Positions 1 through 8,671 are shown, counted from the stretch's first letter. The stretch is DNA of 64,000 bases from Nitrospira sp. Ga0074138 (GCA_001464735.1 LNDU01000061.1:1-64000), one strand, 5' to 3'. The notes: a model not told the origin generated them from the sequence alone. Translations and numbers: made by a program.

Positions 1-684
1 CTGATGCAGATCACCATGTTCCTGGCTCTCGGATTACAAGTCTTCCCCACGCAGCTCGTGCCGATCGCCGGTACTGGTTTACTTTTAGCGTTGTTTCTGA
101 TGTTCATTGCCAGGCCCGTGGCTGTGTTTGCGACCTTAGCGTTTACACACCTCAACATGAGGGAGAAAACCATGGTCGCCTGGGTTGGATTGCGCGGGGC
201 CGTGCCGATTATTCTGGCCACCTTTCCGCTCCTCGCCGGGGTTCCACAGGCAACCACGACGTTTCATCTCGTGTTTTTTATCGTCCTGACATCGGTGTTG
301 TTACAGGGCACGTCCATCCCGATCGTAGCCCGATGGCTGAAGGTCGATGAGCCGTTGTCGCCGCGTAAAGAGTCCTCCCCTGTATGGGACGCGCCGACGA
401 CCCTCAAGAGCGGGCTTCTGGAAGTGCGGATTCCGGATCAATCCATGGCGATCGGTCAGCGACTGCTGGATCTCGGCCTGCCGAAAGGGGCATTCATCCT
501 GCTGATGGCTCGAAACGGCCAGTGTTTTGTTCCGGACGGAACGACCGTGCTGCAAGCCCATGATTCTTTGCTGGCCTTCACGGATCAACTTTCCTACCTG
601 CGATTGCGTTCGATCCTCGAAAACCGGCGTCCGGCTTCGTCGGGCGAGGAACCTCCGGATGACCGAGACGTCGAGGTCGTGTAA
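1..684 (+). CDS. Potassium/proton antiporter, CPA1/NhaP2 type, C-terminal part (5' end outside window)
   Basis: The reading frame is open from the first base, so this is the 3' part of a longer gene. About 120 residues of hydrophobic transport domain are present, with the NhaP-type GLRGAVPIILATFPLL helix. A soluble TrkA-C (RCK_C) domain follows at about residues 135-205, and the tail is acidic (EEPPDDRDVEVV). The arrangement is that of CvrA/NhaP2-like K+/H+ or Na+/H+ antiporters, inner-membrane proteins of about 500-600 residues in which the TrkA-C domain senses a small ligand. The ion specificity cannot be told from this part. A second, unrelated antiporter of the CPA2 class lies 1.6 kb downstream, so the region carries two cation/proton exchangers around stress proteins. 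Confidence 0.85.
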   Translation: MMQITMFLALGLQVFPTQLVPIAGTGLLLALFLMFIARPVAVFATLAFTHLNMREKTMVAWVGLRGAVPIILATFPLLAGVPQATTTFHLVFFIVLTSVLLQGTSIPIVARWLKVDEPLSPRKESSPVWDAPTTLKSGLLEVRIPDQSMAIGQRLLDLGLPKGAFILLMARNGQCFVPDGTTVLQAHDSLLAFTDQLSYLRLRSILENRRPASSGEEPPDDRDVEVV

Positions 685-929
685 TGACGCAACGAAAACT
701 CTCTAGTGATAAGGCTGGAACTCATCTCAACATCGTTTTCCCGACGACAAAGCGCTTCAATTCATCAACGTCAACCCTTTAAGAACGTGCGGAATCTTCG
801 GAAATATCGTGTTTCGTTCTTTTGGTTGGGCTGCATATGAGCCGAGAGCTTGTCGCTCTTCAATTTTGACATAAGTTCTAGCCAACAGCTTCCCTTCGAG
901 CGTACGGCGGCAGACATCTCTCCCGGCGA

Positions 930-959
930 TTGACCTGAGCGAAACAAGTGAACTATAAA
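930..959 (+). promoter_or_regulatory. Sigma-70-like promoter for the universal stress protein gene
   Basis: TTGACC at 930-935 and TATAAA at 954-959 are separated by 18 bases, close to the vegetative consensus. The predicted start of transcription is near 966, which gives a leader of about 93 nt that contains the hairpin at 988-1021. The rest of the 374-base gap after the antiporter (685-929) shows no gene or other clear signal. Confidence 0.5.
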
Positions 960-987
960 AAGCCCTCCGAGGTGGCTGTCCTGAAGA

Positions 988-1021
988 ATGACGACTCCGT
1001 CCGCAGGAGTGCCGTCGTCAT
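988..1021 (+). promoter_or_regulatory. Hairpin in the leader of the universal stress protein gene
   Basis: ATGACGAC (988-995) pairs perfectly with GTCGTCAT (1014-1021). Inside, ACTCC can pair with GGAGT around a short loop. The structure lies between the predicted promoter and the start codon at 1059. It could be an RNA control element or a dyad bound by a regulator; nothing further identifies it. Confidence 0.4.
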
Positions 1022-1058
1022 GCGGATGTACGCATTGTCTGTGGAATGAGCGAGGAGC

Positions 1059-1607
1059 ATGAGATCCGCAGCGCATCCAAAGCGAACGATTCTAGTGGCG
1101 ACCGACTTTTCGAAGCCGGGAAAACTAGTGGTTCCGTATGCCTTTAAACTTGCACTGGCATTGAATCTCCGTCTCACGATTCTACATGTCGTGAAAGCCC
1201 CTCCCGAATTTGAGCAGTGGTCTCCGGCGGCGCACCGCTCCCTTCATTCCTTGAAGACCAAGGCTCTTCTTGAGCTGGGCCGCCTAATTCGTCTCGCGAA
1301 CGAGAACGGCCTCATGGCTGATCAGAAACTTCTGGTGGGCATTCCTGGGGATTCCATCTTGAAGGTTGCACACCGCTCTCACATTGCCTTTATCGTCATG
1401 GGCACTCACGGAAAGACCGGCTGGGATCGACTCCGGTTAGGCAGCGTTGCGGAGAGCACCTTGCGCCAGGCGCCTTGCCCTGTCCTTACGGTCCGTGCGT
1501 CCGTCCCCCCATACCCTCGGCAATCCGCGCCGGTTGAACGTAGCTCGCTTTCTGGTAGCAACGGACTTTTCTGCTTGTTCGATGGCAGCGCTTCGGACCG
1601 CCGTTGA
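1059..1607 (+). CDS. Universal stress protein domain (first half of a probable tandem UspA protein)
   Basis: The first 150 residues form a complete Usp fold. It starts with TILVATDFSKPG, has the GTHGKTGWDRLRLGSVAES stretch that matches the family's ATP-binding G-x2-G-x9-G-S/T signature, and ends in CPVLTVRAS. The last 35 residues (from about 1503) look unlike any Usp protein and appear to be read in the wrong frame. The true continuation, a second Usp domain, is in the +1 frame from 1534. Removing one C from the C6 run at 1505-1510 joins the two into one tandem-Usp protein of about 320 residues, a common architecture. The ATG at 1059 has a purine-rich GAGGAG just one base upstream. Usp proteins are cytoplasmic and respond to energy and oxidative stress. 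Confidence 0.75.
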   Translation: MRSAAHPKRTILVATDFSKPGKLVVPYAFKLALALNLRLTILHVVKAPPEFEQWSPAAHRSLHSLKTKALLELGRLIRLANENGLMADQKLLVGIPGDSILKVAHRSHIAFIVMGTHGKTGWDRLRLGSVAESTLRQAPCPVLTVRASVPPYPRQSAPVERSSLSGSNGLFCLFDGSASDRR

Positions 1608-2019
1608 GCTGGCAAAACGGCTGAACGCGCGGATGCTGCTGGTCCATGCCGACGAGCCCTCAGGCTCCCTGCGGTCTGACCCGCTTCGGATCGATGAACT
1701 CTCGCAGAAACGCTATGCTCACCAGTTCCAGAAAATTATATCGGCGTCCCGAGGAGATGAGGTCATCACCGAGAAGATCGTGATCACGGGAAACCCCGTT
1801 AAGGTCATTCTTGATCAGGCAAAACACCAGAAATCCGACCTCATTGTCATTGGAACCCAGGGCCGTCGCGGCATGAAGCGACTCATGCTGGGCAGTGTTG
1901 CCGAAGCTGTGGTTCGAAGAGCCTCATGCCCGGTCTTTACTGTGAGGACTCAGGTGAGAGACCCATTTAACCTGACCAACGGCACAAGGCGTTCTCCTCC
2001 CGGCAGCAGCACCGGTTAA
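1534..2019 (+). CDS. Universal stress protein domain (second half of a probable tandem UspA protein)
   Basis: RFLVATDFSACSMAALRTA opens a second complete Usp domain, and GTQGRRGMKRLMLGSVAEA carries the nucleotide-binding glycine/serine signature. It ends CPVFTVRTQ plus a short tail. It lies in a different frame from the upstream Usp domain and overlaps the end of that ORF. If it is a separate gene, TTG at 1534 is the best start, but it has no convincing ribosome site. I favour a single two-domain gene broken by one extra base in the C6 run at 1505-1510. The two domains are clear paralogues of each other. Confidence 0.7.
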   Translation: MNVARFLVATDFSACSMAALRTAVELAKRLNARMLLVHADEPSGSLRSDPLRIDELSQKRYAHQFQKIISASRGDEVITEKIVITGNPVKVILDQAKHQKSDLIVIGTQGRRGMKRLMLGSVAEAVVRRASCPVFTVRTQVRDPFNLTNGTRRSPPGSSTG

Positions 2020-2131
2020 TACGGCTCGGTTTAGGGAATTGTTGAATATAGCCGGCGCTACCACGTCAATCAGCCACGTAGCTCCTGCGACATTACCCTG
2101 CTATAGCGAGAAATTCTGAGCGGAGTGCAAT

Positions 2132-2150
2132 AATGTGGTAAAACCACATT
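2132..2150 (+). promoter_or_regulatory. Perfect inverted repeat upstream of the CPA2 antiporter
   Basis: AATGTGGT-AAA-ACCACATT, 8-bp arms with a 3-bp spacer, lies 124 bp before the antiporter start in a 254-bp gap that otherwise holds nothing I recognise. Size and symmetry suit an operator for a dimeric regulator. A terminator is unlikely because no T-run follows. Confidence 0.4.
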
Positions 2151-2273
2151 GATTAATGAAGTAACGGCAAATTCAGCTCATCTATGGTATTTTCTTTCTC
2201 CGGTCTCGTGATGTTGCTACCACTCTGCCATGGCAGGCCGATTGCGAACAGGGTTCGCTTAAGAGGGTATTAG

Positions 2274-3974
2274 GTGCAGCCCGACCCTCAATTCTTTAAA
2301 GACCTCGCCACGGTATTCCTTGCCGCCGTCGCCGGCGGCGTACTCGCCAGAATTGCCGGACAGCCGTTGATTCTCGGCTACGTCCTAGGCGGGATCGCCA
2401 TCGGGCCGTTTACCCCGGGACCTACTATCTCGGAATCTCACACATTCGATCTCTTTGCAGAGATCGGCGTCATTCTCTTGATGTTTTCGATCGGGCTTGA
2501 GTTTTCCGTGAAGGACCTGATGCGCGTCAAATGGGTCGCCCTGGTGGGCGGCCCGCTTGGCATTCTCTTGTCCGTCGGATTATCCATCCTGATAGGGAGC
2601 TTGATCGGGTGGTCTACGATCCAAAGCATCGTGATCGGAGCCGTTATTTCTATGGCGAGCACCATGGTACTCGCCCGCCTCCTCGTCGATCGGGGCGAAC
2701 TTCGTTCAAAGCATGGACGGGTGATGATCGGCATTACCCTGGTCGAAGACGTGGCCGTCGTAGCGATGACGGTGCTCATGCCGGCCCTCGGAGAGTTCGA
2801 CTCGGGACGATTGATGTTGATCGGTGAAGCCCTGGTGAAGGCTCTAGTCATTCTTCTGCCATTGGGATATTTGGGCGCCAAAGTCATCCCGCCGATCATG
2901 ACGCACGTCGCCAGGACCCAGAACCAAGAACTCTTCCTGCTCGTCACCCTGGCAATCAGCCTTGGAACTGCTGCTGTGACACAGATGGTCGGACTTTCCC
3001 TCGCCTTGGGGGCCTTCCTGGCCGGCCTCATTATCAGCGCATCCGATTATGGGCACGAAACCTTGGCCCGACTACTCTCGTTGCGTGATGCCTTCGTCGC
3101 GCTCTTCTTCGTGACCATCGGCATTCTGATCGACCCTCGCGTGATCGTCGATAACCTTTCTCTGCTTGCCACAATGATTGGCTTGATTGTGGCCGGAAAG
3201 CTCTTGATTTGGACAACCGTCGTGCGGCTATTCGGCTACTCTTGGACCACGGCATTCTTGGTAGGGATCGGCCTCACTCAAATCGGCGAATTCTCATTTG
3301 TTTTGGTACAGGTAGCAAGAACGGCAGGCCATGTCGGCAGTGAAGTGTACAATGCGACGCTTGCCGCTTCTCTCATCACCATTCTCATGAACGCGGCTCT
3401 CGTCAGATATGTGCCCGGATGGCTTGTCCAGAGGCGTCTCGACCATACTTCGCACGGGGCAGCGCATTGGCCACTGGAAGGCGAACCGCTCCGGCACCAT
3501 GTCGTCCTGTGCGGGTTTGGACGGGTCGGCAGCTCCCTCGGGAAAGCGTTAGAGAGCTTCAATCTTCCGTATGTGGTCATCGATCGGGATCCGGACATCG
3601 TTCGCCGGATACAGAGCCAAGGCACTGCCTGTCTGTATGGCGATGCCTCGCATCGCGAACTACTCGTGAAGGCTGGAGCGGCGGACGCATCTCTGATCAT
3701 CGTGGCACTGCCTGAAATTGAGCCAGCTGCGCTGACGGTAGGTCGCATCCGCGACCTCAATCCAAAAGCCACGATTTTAGCCCGGGCACATGGACTAGCA
3801 GAAGCGGAACGACTCGGTGCGCTTGGCGCGACCGAAGTTATTCAGCCTGAAGTCGAGGCATCAGCGACACTCATCCGGCATACCTTAACCTGGTTCGGGA
3901 TACCGAAAGACCGCATTCTGGACTACGTGGTTCAGTACCGGCAATCCATGGAAACGAAGCGGCAAACAAGTTGA
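2274..3974 (+). CDS. Monovalent cation:proton antiporter, CPA2 family (KefB/YbaL-like) with TrkA-N domain
   Basis: A 566-residue inner-membrane protein. Residues 1-390 form the multi-helix Na+/H+ exchanger domain, including GYVLGGIAIGPFTPG and FAEIGVILLMFSIGLEFS, both typical of the KefB/KefC/YbaL group. A cytoplasmic TrkA-N (RCK) domain follows from about residue 408 (HHVVLCGFGRVGSSLGKAL), with the Rossmann G-x-G-x2-G and the VIDRDPD acidic residue that binds NAD(H)-type ligands. The length suits YbaL-type exporters, which lack the C-terminal RCK_C. It probably mediates K+ efflux coupled to H+ entry. GTG at 2274 is preceded by AAGAGGG at good spacing. Confidence 0.88.
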   Translation: MQPDPQFFKDLATVFLAAVAGGVLARIAGQPLILGYVLGGIAIGPFTPGPTISESHTFDLFAEIGVILLMFSIGLEFSVKDLMRVKWVALVGGPLGILLSVGLSILIGSLIGWSTIQSIVIGAVISMASTMVLARLLVDRGELRSKHGRVMIGITLVEDVAVVAMTVLMPALGEFDSGRLMLIGEALVKALVILLPLGYLGAKVIPPIMTHVARTQNQELFLLVTLAISLGTAAVTQMVGLSLALGAFLAGLIISASDYGHETLARLLSLRDAFVALFFVTIGILIDPRVIVDNLSLLATMIGLIVAGKLLIWTTVVRLFGYSWTTAFLVGIGLTQIGEFSFVLVQVARTAGHVGSEVYNATLAASLITILMNAALVRYVPGWLVQRRLDHTSHGAAHWPLEGEPLRHHVVLCGFGRVGSSLGKALESFNLPYVVIDRDPDIVRRIQSQGTACLYGDASHRELLVKAGAADASLIIVALPEIEPAALTVGRIRDLNPKATILARAHGLAEAERLGALGATEVIQPEVEASATLIRHTLTWFGIPKDRILDYVVQYRQSMETKRQTS

Positions 3975-4147
3975 ATCGGCACTGCAAGGCTGACAACTGC
4001 AATAGCTTGATCGACGATCACGGCCGCCCCCGGCCCATGCATCATTCGCGCTGATATTCCAAAGAGTCAACATCCCATTTCCCAAAGCATGGCAATCGGC
4101 GGAAATGGCTGCGCGATCTCCTTGACTACACGCTTCTGTTTCGGCGT

Positions 4148-4837
4148 TCAATTCGATCGTGCGCCCACTTCGTCAAGATGACGCAACAGATCGGCCGGGT
4201 CCTGATAGACGCGGTATGCGCCGGCCTGCTGAAGCTCCTCGCGCCCGTACCCCCCGGACAGCAGGCCGACTGCCAACGCCCAGGCCCGGCGAGCAGCCAG
4301 CATGTCCCACACGCTGTCCCCCACGATCACGCACTGGTTCATCGGGACGTGAAGCCGCTGGGCGGCAGCCACGAAGAGATCCGGGTCCGGTTTCGCATGC
4401 CGCACGTCATCGCGAGTGACCACAGGCACACCCGGAGACAGGTGCAACAGTTCGAGCGTGGGCTGGGCACTGTGCAAACGCCCACTGGTGGCAATGGCAT
4501 AGGGCACGCCACGCGCCGAGAGCTCCGCCAACAGTTCCAGTGCACCAGGTAATACGTGCAATGAACCGGCCTGCCGGCGATAGGCCTCGGCGTGGGTGCG
4601 TTGAATGCGTTCTACTTCTTCTGTGGAGAGAACTCGTCCGATCTCCCGAAGAAACGCCGACAACATGAGACCGCCGCTCATGCCGATCTGTCGGTGGATC
4701 CGCCAGACGGCCAACTCAATCCCGGCCCCCTGCATCGCTTCGCGCCAAGCCAGGACATGCTGGTAGACGCTGTCCACCAGAGTACCATCCAGATCAAAGA
4801 GAAAGGCCAATGAGCTACGGTCCGATGATAGTGTCAT
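4148..4837 (-). CDS. HAD-superfamily hydrolase (phosphoglycolate phosphatase/beta-phosphoglucomutase-like)
   Basis: 229 residues with the four HAD motifs: FLFDLDGTLVDS near residue 13 (nucleophile and acid/base aspartates), IATSG (motif II threonine/serine region), KPDPDLF (motif III lysine) and GDSVWDM (motif IV acids). A helical cap sits between motifs I and II, as in subfamily I enzymes that remove phosphate from small sugars or phosphoglycolate. The substrate cannot be assigned. It is the last gene of the minus-strand run that starts near 12.4 kb, but it stands 79 bp from its neighbour and may have its own promoter. A GAGGA site precedes the ATG. Confidence 0.85.
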   Translation of the reverse strand: MTLSSDRSSLAFLFDLDGTLVDSVYQHVLAWREAMQGAGIELAVWRIHRQIGMSGGLMLSAFLREIGRVLSTEEVERIQRTHAEAYRRQAGSLHVLPGALELLAELSARGVPYAIATSGRLHSAQPTLELLHLSPGVPVVTRDDVRHAKPDPDLFVAAAQRLHVPMNQCVIVGDSVWDMLAARRAWALAVGLLSGGYGREELQQAGAYRVYQDPADLLRHLDEVGARSN

Positions 4838-4915
4838 AGTTTATGGTCCTCATAGGGGTGCAATAGAGGAAGTGATTAGAACGATACGGCTATGGGAGAC
4901 AATACCGAGACGCCC

Positions 4916-5362
4916 TTATAGGTGCAGCGGCTTGATCGGTGACACGACTGCTGCCGGGTTGTTTTTCCACACCGACTCATCGGCATCGACATAGAGTTCC
5001 ACTTCGTTGCCGTCAGGATCTTTCAGATAGAGACTCTGGCTCACTGTGTGGTCACTCATGCCATCAATCGCGATCCCCGCTTGCTCCAACTCTCCTTTGG
5101 CCTGACGCAGCTCATCAAGACTGTCACCGACTTTGATGCCGATATGATAGAGCCCGCGACGGCGGCCCATCGGGGGACCAGGCGCATCGCCCACTTGAAT
5201 CAACAACAACTCGTGATGTGTACGACCCGACGTCAGGGCAGCAGCTGCCCCATTAAAAATTCGCCCTACTTCCTTGAACCCCAAAAGGTCTCGGTAAAAA
5301 GCCAGCGATCGCTCCAGATCCTTCACATAAAACACGACGTGGCCAAGATAATGGGCTTTCAT
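4916..5362 (-). CDS. VOC-family metalloenzyme (glyoxalase/extradiol dioxygenase-like)
   Basis: 148 residues in two beta-alpha-beta-beta-beta modules. LGHVVFYVKDLERSLAFYRDLLGF opens the first module, and LYHIGIKVGDSLDELRQAK opens the second, which ends YLKDPDGNEVELYVD. Candidate metal ligands are His8 of the first module, the histidine in LYHIG and the glutamate in NEVELY, as in catechol-2,3-dioxygenase-like and glyoxalase proteins. It probably acts on a small electrophile or aromatic, but the substrate is unknown. Its start overlaps the stop of the gene upstream by 4 bases, so the two are co-translated. GGGGAG precedes the start. Confidence 0.82.
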   Translation of the reverse strand: MKAHYLGHVVFYVKDLERSLAFYRDLLGFKEVGRIFNGAAAALTSGRTHHELLLIQVGDAPGPPMGRRRGLYHIGIKVGDSLDELRQAKGELEQAGIAIDGMSDHTVSQSLYLKDPDGNEVELYVDADESVWKNNPAAVVSPIKPLHL

Positions 5363-5781
5363 TTAACTCCCCTTTTCTTGGGAATAAACTGCATCAGCAA
5401 TGATCTGACAGCTGCGTGCGCCAGCACCACATCTGGGCTCCGTTGTAGCGCATCGTGATACTGCCGGCTGAATCCTTCGCCCTCTTCCGTCGGCATCAGA
5501 AGAGTCTGCACCGATACTAGTAGTGCCGGGATCATTTCACGAGATGCCACATCGTCCGACTCGCTCAGTTCATCAAGCTTGGCGATTGATTGGGAAAGCG
5601 GACGCAACCAGGCGAACCAAGCATCGTTTAACGCTAGCTGCAAAAACGCACCATTGGATGGAATCCGTCCATGCACACGCTCATAGGCCACTCGCTCATC
5701 GTCGAGCAAGGCTTTGTGCAGACGAAGCAGAGCAGGAAAAAGATTGTCCAGAGAGACGTCTCGACTCTTTGGTTCCGGCAT
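5359..5781 (-). CDS. Conserved hypothetical protein, all-helical
   Basis: 140 residues from the ATG at 5781, chosen because AGGAAG lies 8 bases upstream; the frame itself is open further, to 5856. The protein is alpha-helical, soluble and without cysteines, with motifs LFPALLRLHKALLDDERVAYE and NDAWFAWLRPLSQSIAKLDE. I recognise it as a conserved family of unknown function but cannot name it. It ends in a basic KKRGVK and overlaps the VOC gene by ATGA, so it belongs to the same transcript. Confidence 0.6.
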   Translation of the reverse strand: MPEPKSRDVSLDNLFPALLRLHKALLDDERVAYERVHGRIPSNGAFLQLALNDAWFAWLRPLSQSIAKLDELSESDDVASREMIPALLVSVQTLLMPTEEGEGFSRQYHDALQRSPDVVLAHAAVRSLLMQFIPKKRGVK

Positions 5782-5960
5782 GGTAGTGCTTCCTTGTGAC
5801 CCAGTCGGCTCACTTTGGATATCTGTCTTCCTGCTCGCTTCTTCTCCCTGTTTCACGCAATACCCCAGAATTGAATGATCCCTTCAGTTTCTTAGATACC
5901 TGAACTGGCGCGCAGCTTCATCGCAAATGACAGATAACATCGTCATTTCGAATGACACGG

Positions 5961-6536
5961 CTATTCTTTCAGCGCACGTTCAATTCGGCGATCTGGCACC
6001 AGCCACATGATGGCAACGAGGACGTAGAGGGCGCAAGCGATCCAAGGTTGTGCAAAAGAAATTGGAATCGCTGCCGCGTATACCGCAAGAGACAGTTTAC
6101 CCTTCACGTCTCTGCCGATCGACATCGCAAGAGTTGAGTCGCGGCCATGTCCGGCAATGAGTGTTCTTGTCAGGATGAAGTAGGCGATACCCGCGAAGCA
6201 CAATACCGTTCCGTACAGTGCCACCGGCCAGGCCGCAAAATGGTTCTCGCCCATCCAGCCGGTGGTGAATGGGATTAAGGAAAGCCAGAACAAGAGATGG
6301 AGGTTGGCCCACATGATTGACCCATCGACCTGTCGCGCCGTATGCATCAGGTGATGGTGATTGTTCCAGTAAATGCCGAGGTACATGAAGCTCAGGACGT
6401 AGCTAAGGAAGACCGGAATCACCGGCTGCAATGCCACAAACTCGGCTCCGTGGGGCACCTTCATTTCCAACACCATGATGGTGATGATGATGGCCAGGAC
6501 TCCATCACTAAACGCCTCTAGGCGTGCCTTACCCAT
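5961..6536 (-). CDS. TMEM175-family (DUF1211) potassium channel subunit
   Basis: 191 residues with about six hydrophobic helices. The N-terminal RLEAFSDGVLAIIITIMVLE is the signature of the bacterial TMEM175/DUF1211 family, whose first helix lines the ion path (the RxxxFSDG motif is complete). Bacterial members form tetrameric K+-permeable channels of this size. The frame is open further upstream to 6650, but the ATG at 6536 starts exactly at the family N-terminus and has GGAGG just before it. Together with the two antiporters at 1-4 kb this is the third cation-transport gene in 7 kb. Confidence 0.85.
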   Translation of the reverse strand: MGKARLEAFSDGVLAIIITIMVLEMKVPHGAEFVALQPVIPVFLSYVLSFMYLGIYWNNHHHLMHTARQVDGSIMWANLHLLFWLSLIPFTTGWMGENHFAAWPVALYGTVLCFAGIAYFILTRTLIAGHGRDSTLAMSIGRDVKGKLSLAVYAAAIPISFAQPWIACALYVLVAIMWLVPDRRIERALKE

Positions 6537-6582
6537 CGTCCTCCGTCGCTTACTGAATGTGCTGAGAATATTAATGTCTTGA

Positions 6583-7044
6583 TTAGACCCGCTTCTCCTC
6601 AAGATCGTAGACATCAAACCATACATAGACAGGACGGTGGTTCGGCACAAACTTAGGAATGTACTCTTCCAAGTACTGCTGAGCCTGGAGACTCATGTCG
6701 CTCAAGCGTGTATCGCGCATCGCGTTGTTCCATTTCAGCACGTCGTCAGGATTCTTGACCTTGGATCGATCTGCAATCCACGTCGCGAGTTCTTCATCAG
6801 TCGCTCCCGTCGCCACCATGTCTTTAAATTGTTCGGGTGTGATGCCGGTGAACGAGAACCATTGACCAGCCAGCGAGCAAGGCCAATAGTTGTACTCGCC
6901 ATTCATGCCCAGCAAAAACGCGCGGCATTTATCCACACAACGGGCCGCAATGACATAGCCACCCAGCTTTTCTCGCGGGCTGCGCGGATAGCTTGTGCGG
7001 AGATCCTTCGCAAGCGTCTTTACTTTTTCAAGATTTGCTTTCAT
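6583..7044 (-). CDS. DUF5069 family protein
   Basis: 153 residues. The motifs YPRSPREKLGGYVIAARCVDKCRA and FSFTGITPEQFKDMVATGATDEELATWI match DUF5069, a soluble bacterial family of unknown function. The start at 7044 is chosen because AAGGAG lies 7 bases upstream and the family begins here; the open frame runs on to 7173. A cysteine pair (CVDKC) and a further cysteine near WPCSLAG are present but do not form an obvious metal site. The gene sits 36 bp after an SDR gene in the same orientation. Confidence 0.78.
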   Translation of the reverse strand: MKANLEKVKTLAKDLRTSYPRSPREKLGGYVIAARCVDKCRAFLLGMNGEYNYWPCSLAGQWFSFTGITPEQFKDMVATGATDEELATWIADRSKVKNPDDVLKWNNAMRDTRLSDMSLQAQQYLEEYIPKFVPNHRPVYVWFDVYDLEEKRV

Positions 7045-7079
7045 GGTCTTCTCCTTTGCTGCTCTGCCGTCACTTCGTG

Positions 7080-7754
7080 TTACCCAACCGGAATCAGCAC
7101 GCCATTGATTTGGCTCGCTTCTTCCGATGCGAGAAAGATCAAGGTTTGCGCGATGGATCCGGGCTTGGTCCATTTCAACGGGTCGGCATGCGGCATACTG
7201 CGGCGATTTGTCGGTGTATCAATGGTTGTAGGCAACACGCCATTGACTGTCACACCAGCCCCGACGAGCTCAGTCGAGAGCCTGCGGATCAGCGCGACAA
7301 GGCCTGACTTGGAGACGATATACGCTGCCGCTCCAGGGAACGGCTCCACCGCCGCTCGAGCGGCGACATGCACGATGCGTCCCATTCTGCGTTCAAGCAT
7401 GTGAGGCAGCACGATTTTCGAAAGCAAGAACGCCGCCGTGAGATTCATGCTCAGCATCCGATGCCAGAGCGACGTGTCGGTTTCTACGACGCGACCCATC
7501 GCAAACCCACCGATCAAATTGATGAGCGCGTCAATGCGGCCCACCGTTCGGATCACCTCTTCTACGAGACGCTCAATGTCGGCTTCATCGGTCACATCGG
7601 CCTTCATGCCCATGCGACCTTCCGCTTGAACAGTAGGCGGATGCCGGTCGATCGTGATGACTCGGGCACCTGCTTCTACGAAAGCAGGAACAACCGTCTG
7701 GCCCAGTGCTCCTGACCCTCTCGCAATCAATACAACCTTGCCATCGGCTTTCAT
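7080..7754 (-). CDS. Short-chain dehydrogenase/reductase with an atypical active site
   Basis: 224 residues of Rossmann fold. The cofactor loop is ARGSGALGQ, a variant of TGxxxGIG, and NLIGG stands where classical SDRs have NNAG. The catalytic YIVSK (Tyr, then Lys four residues later) is present, but the residue 13 before the tyrosine, normally the catalytic serine, is alanine (VHVAARAA). Dihydropteridine reductase is another SDR with alanine at this site, so the protein may still be active on a quinonoid or similar substrate. The C-terminus ends INGVLIPVG, as in enzymes with the usual GxxxxVDGG region. It probably uses NAD(P)H. It is part of the redox gene run. Confidence 0.8.
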   Translation of the reverse strand: MKADGKVVLIARGSGALGQTVVPAFVEAGARVITIDRHPPTVQAEGRMGMKADVTDEADIERLVEEVIRTVGRIDALINLIGGFAMGRVVETDTSLWHRMLSMNLTAAFLLSKIVLPHMLERRMGRIVHVAARAAVEPFPGAAAYIVSKSGLVALIRRLSTELVGAGVTVNGVLPTTIDTPTNRRSMPHADPLKWTKPGSIAQTLIFLASEEASQINGVLIPVG

Positions 7755-7870
7755 CTTGTCCTCCGCCAGCGCACAGCGCTCACGCCTTTCCCAAGCTGTC
7801 TCACTTCCTTAGGCGACTCAGGACAGAACTACTTTGGAAGTCATTTGCATACAGTGGAAGAGGATTCGCC

Positions 7871-8245
7871 TTACGATTTGCCCGTGTCGTAATAGAACCG
7901 CTCGTGGGCGATCGTGCCGTTCTGCCACTTGGAGACTGCTACCTGGTCCAAATGCACCGGCTGTCCATCCGTGGCAATGAAGTCCATGGTTGATTCGTAG
8001 AAGGTCACGTTGTCGCCGACACCTGAGGCCGTGACATTGAACCCTTTCCATTCCTTGACGCCGCTCAAGAACTGTTTTTCTCGCTCAATATTGGCAGCCA
8101 AACCCTTCGTCGGCGGGTTAGCGTTATCCTGCATCACGGTGTCTTTGTCGTAAAACTCACTCATAGCGTCGATGATTTTGCCCTGCCGGATGTAATCGAA
8201 GAGATCATTCAACCGCTGTTGCAGATTTGTCGTGCTCACGAGCAT
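7871..8245 (-). CDS. SnoaL-like/NTF2-fold protein
   Basis: 124 residues with the cone-shaped NTF2-like pattern: an N-terminal helix pair (LNDLFDYIRQGKIIDAMSEFYDKDTVMQDN), GLAANIEREKQF, and strands ending KWQNGTIAHERFYYDTGKS. Members are small binding proteins or isomerase-like enzymes, and no catalytic residue can be assigned with confidence. Its first codons overlap the end of the VOC gene by 10 bases, so the two are translationally linked. Confidence 0.78.
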   Translation of the reverse strand: MLVSTTNLQQRLNDLFDYIRQGKIIDAMSEFYDKDTVMQDNANPPTKGLAANIEREKQFLSGVKEWKGFNVTASGVGDNVTFYESTMDFIATDGQPVHLDQVAVSKWQNGTIAHERFYYDTGKS

Positions 8246-8671
8246 TTCTCCTTTTGAGGTTTGCTGGCAAATGTTATCCCGGCCTTCTGCACCTCCTGAT
8301 ACGGAAGCAGCCAGACCACCGATTCATCGCTGAGATCCCCTACCTGAATCCGATTGCCCCAAGGATCACGAAAATCACAGCGAAAGTCCGGGTGGAGCTT
8401 CACTTTGTACTTCTTCGTCAGCTTCTTGCGGACTTCTTGTATCTGCTTCGCGTCGCGCACCATGAGCCCAAAGTGTTTCACACGATCCGGCTGCAATGCC
8501 TCCACTTCAAAAATCGCCATAAACTGATGCTCTCCAAGCTTGCACCAGACCGCGCCTTCCCCCCCCACGTAACATCTTCAGCCCAAACACATCGTGATAG
8601 AACCTTGCTGCCTTCTTGGCATCGGTCACTTCAATCACGACATGGTTACACCCGTAGACTTGAACGGCCAT
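8236..8671 (-). pseudogene. VOC-family protein interrupted by a frameshift in a G8 run
   Basis: Read from the ATG at 8671 the protein starts MAVQVYGCNHVVIEVTDAKK and continues ARFYHDVFGLKML, a normal first VOC module. At the run of eight G (plus strand C8 at 8569-8576) the frame is lost. The remaining sequence, GEGAVWCKLGEHQ through HFGLMVRD and FRDPWGNRIQVGDL to the stop at 8236, continues in the other frame. With seven G the gene is a single intact protein of about 144 residues. It may be a sequencing error, a phase-variable tract or a real mutation. AGGAGG lies about 11 bases before the ATG. Confidence 0.75.
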
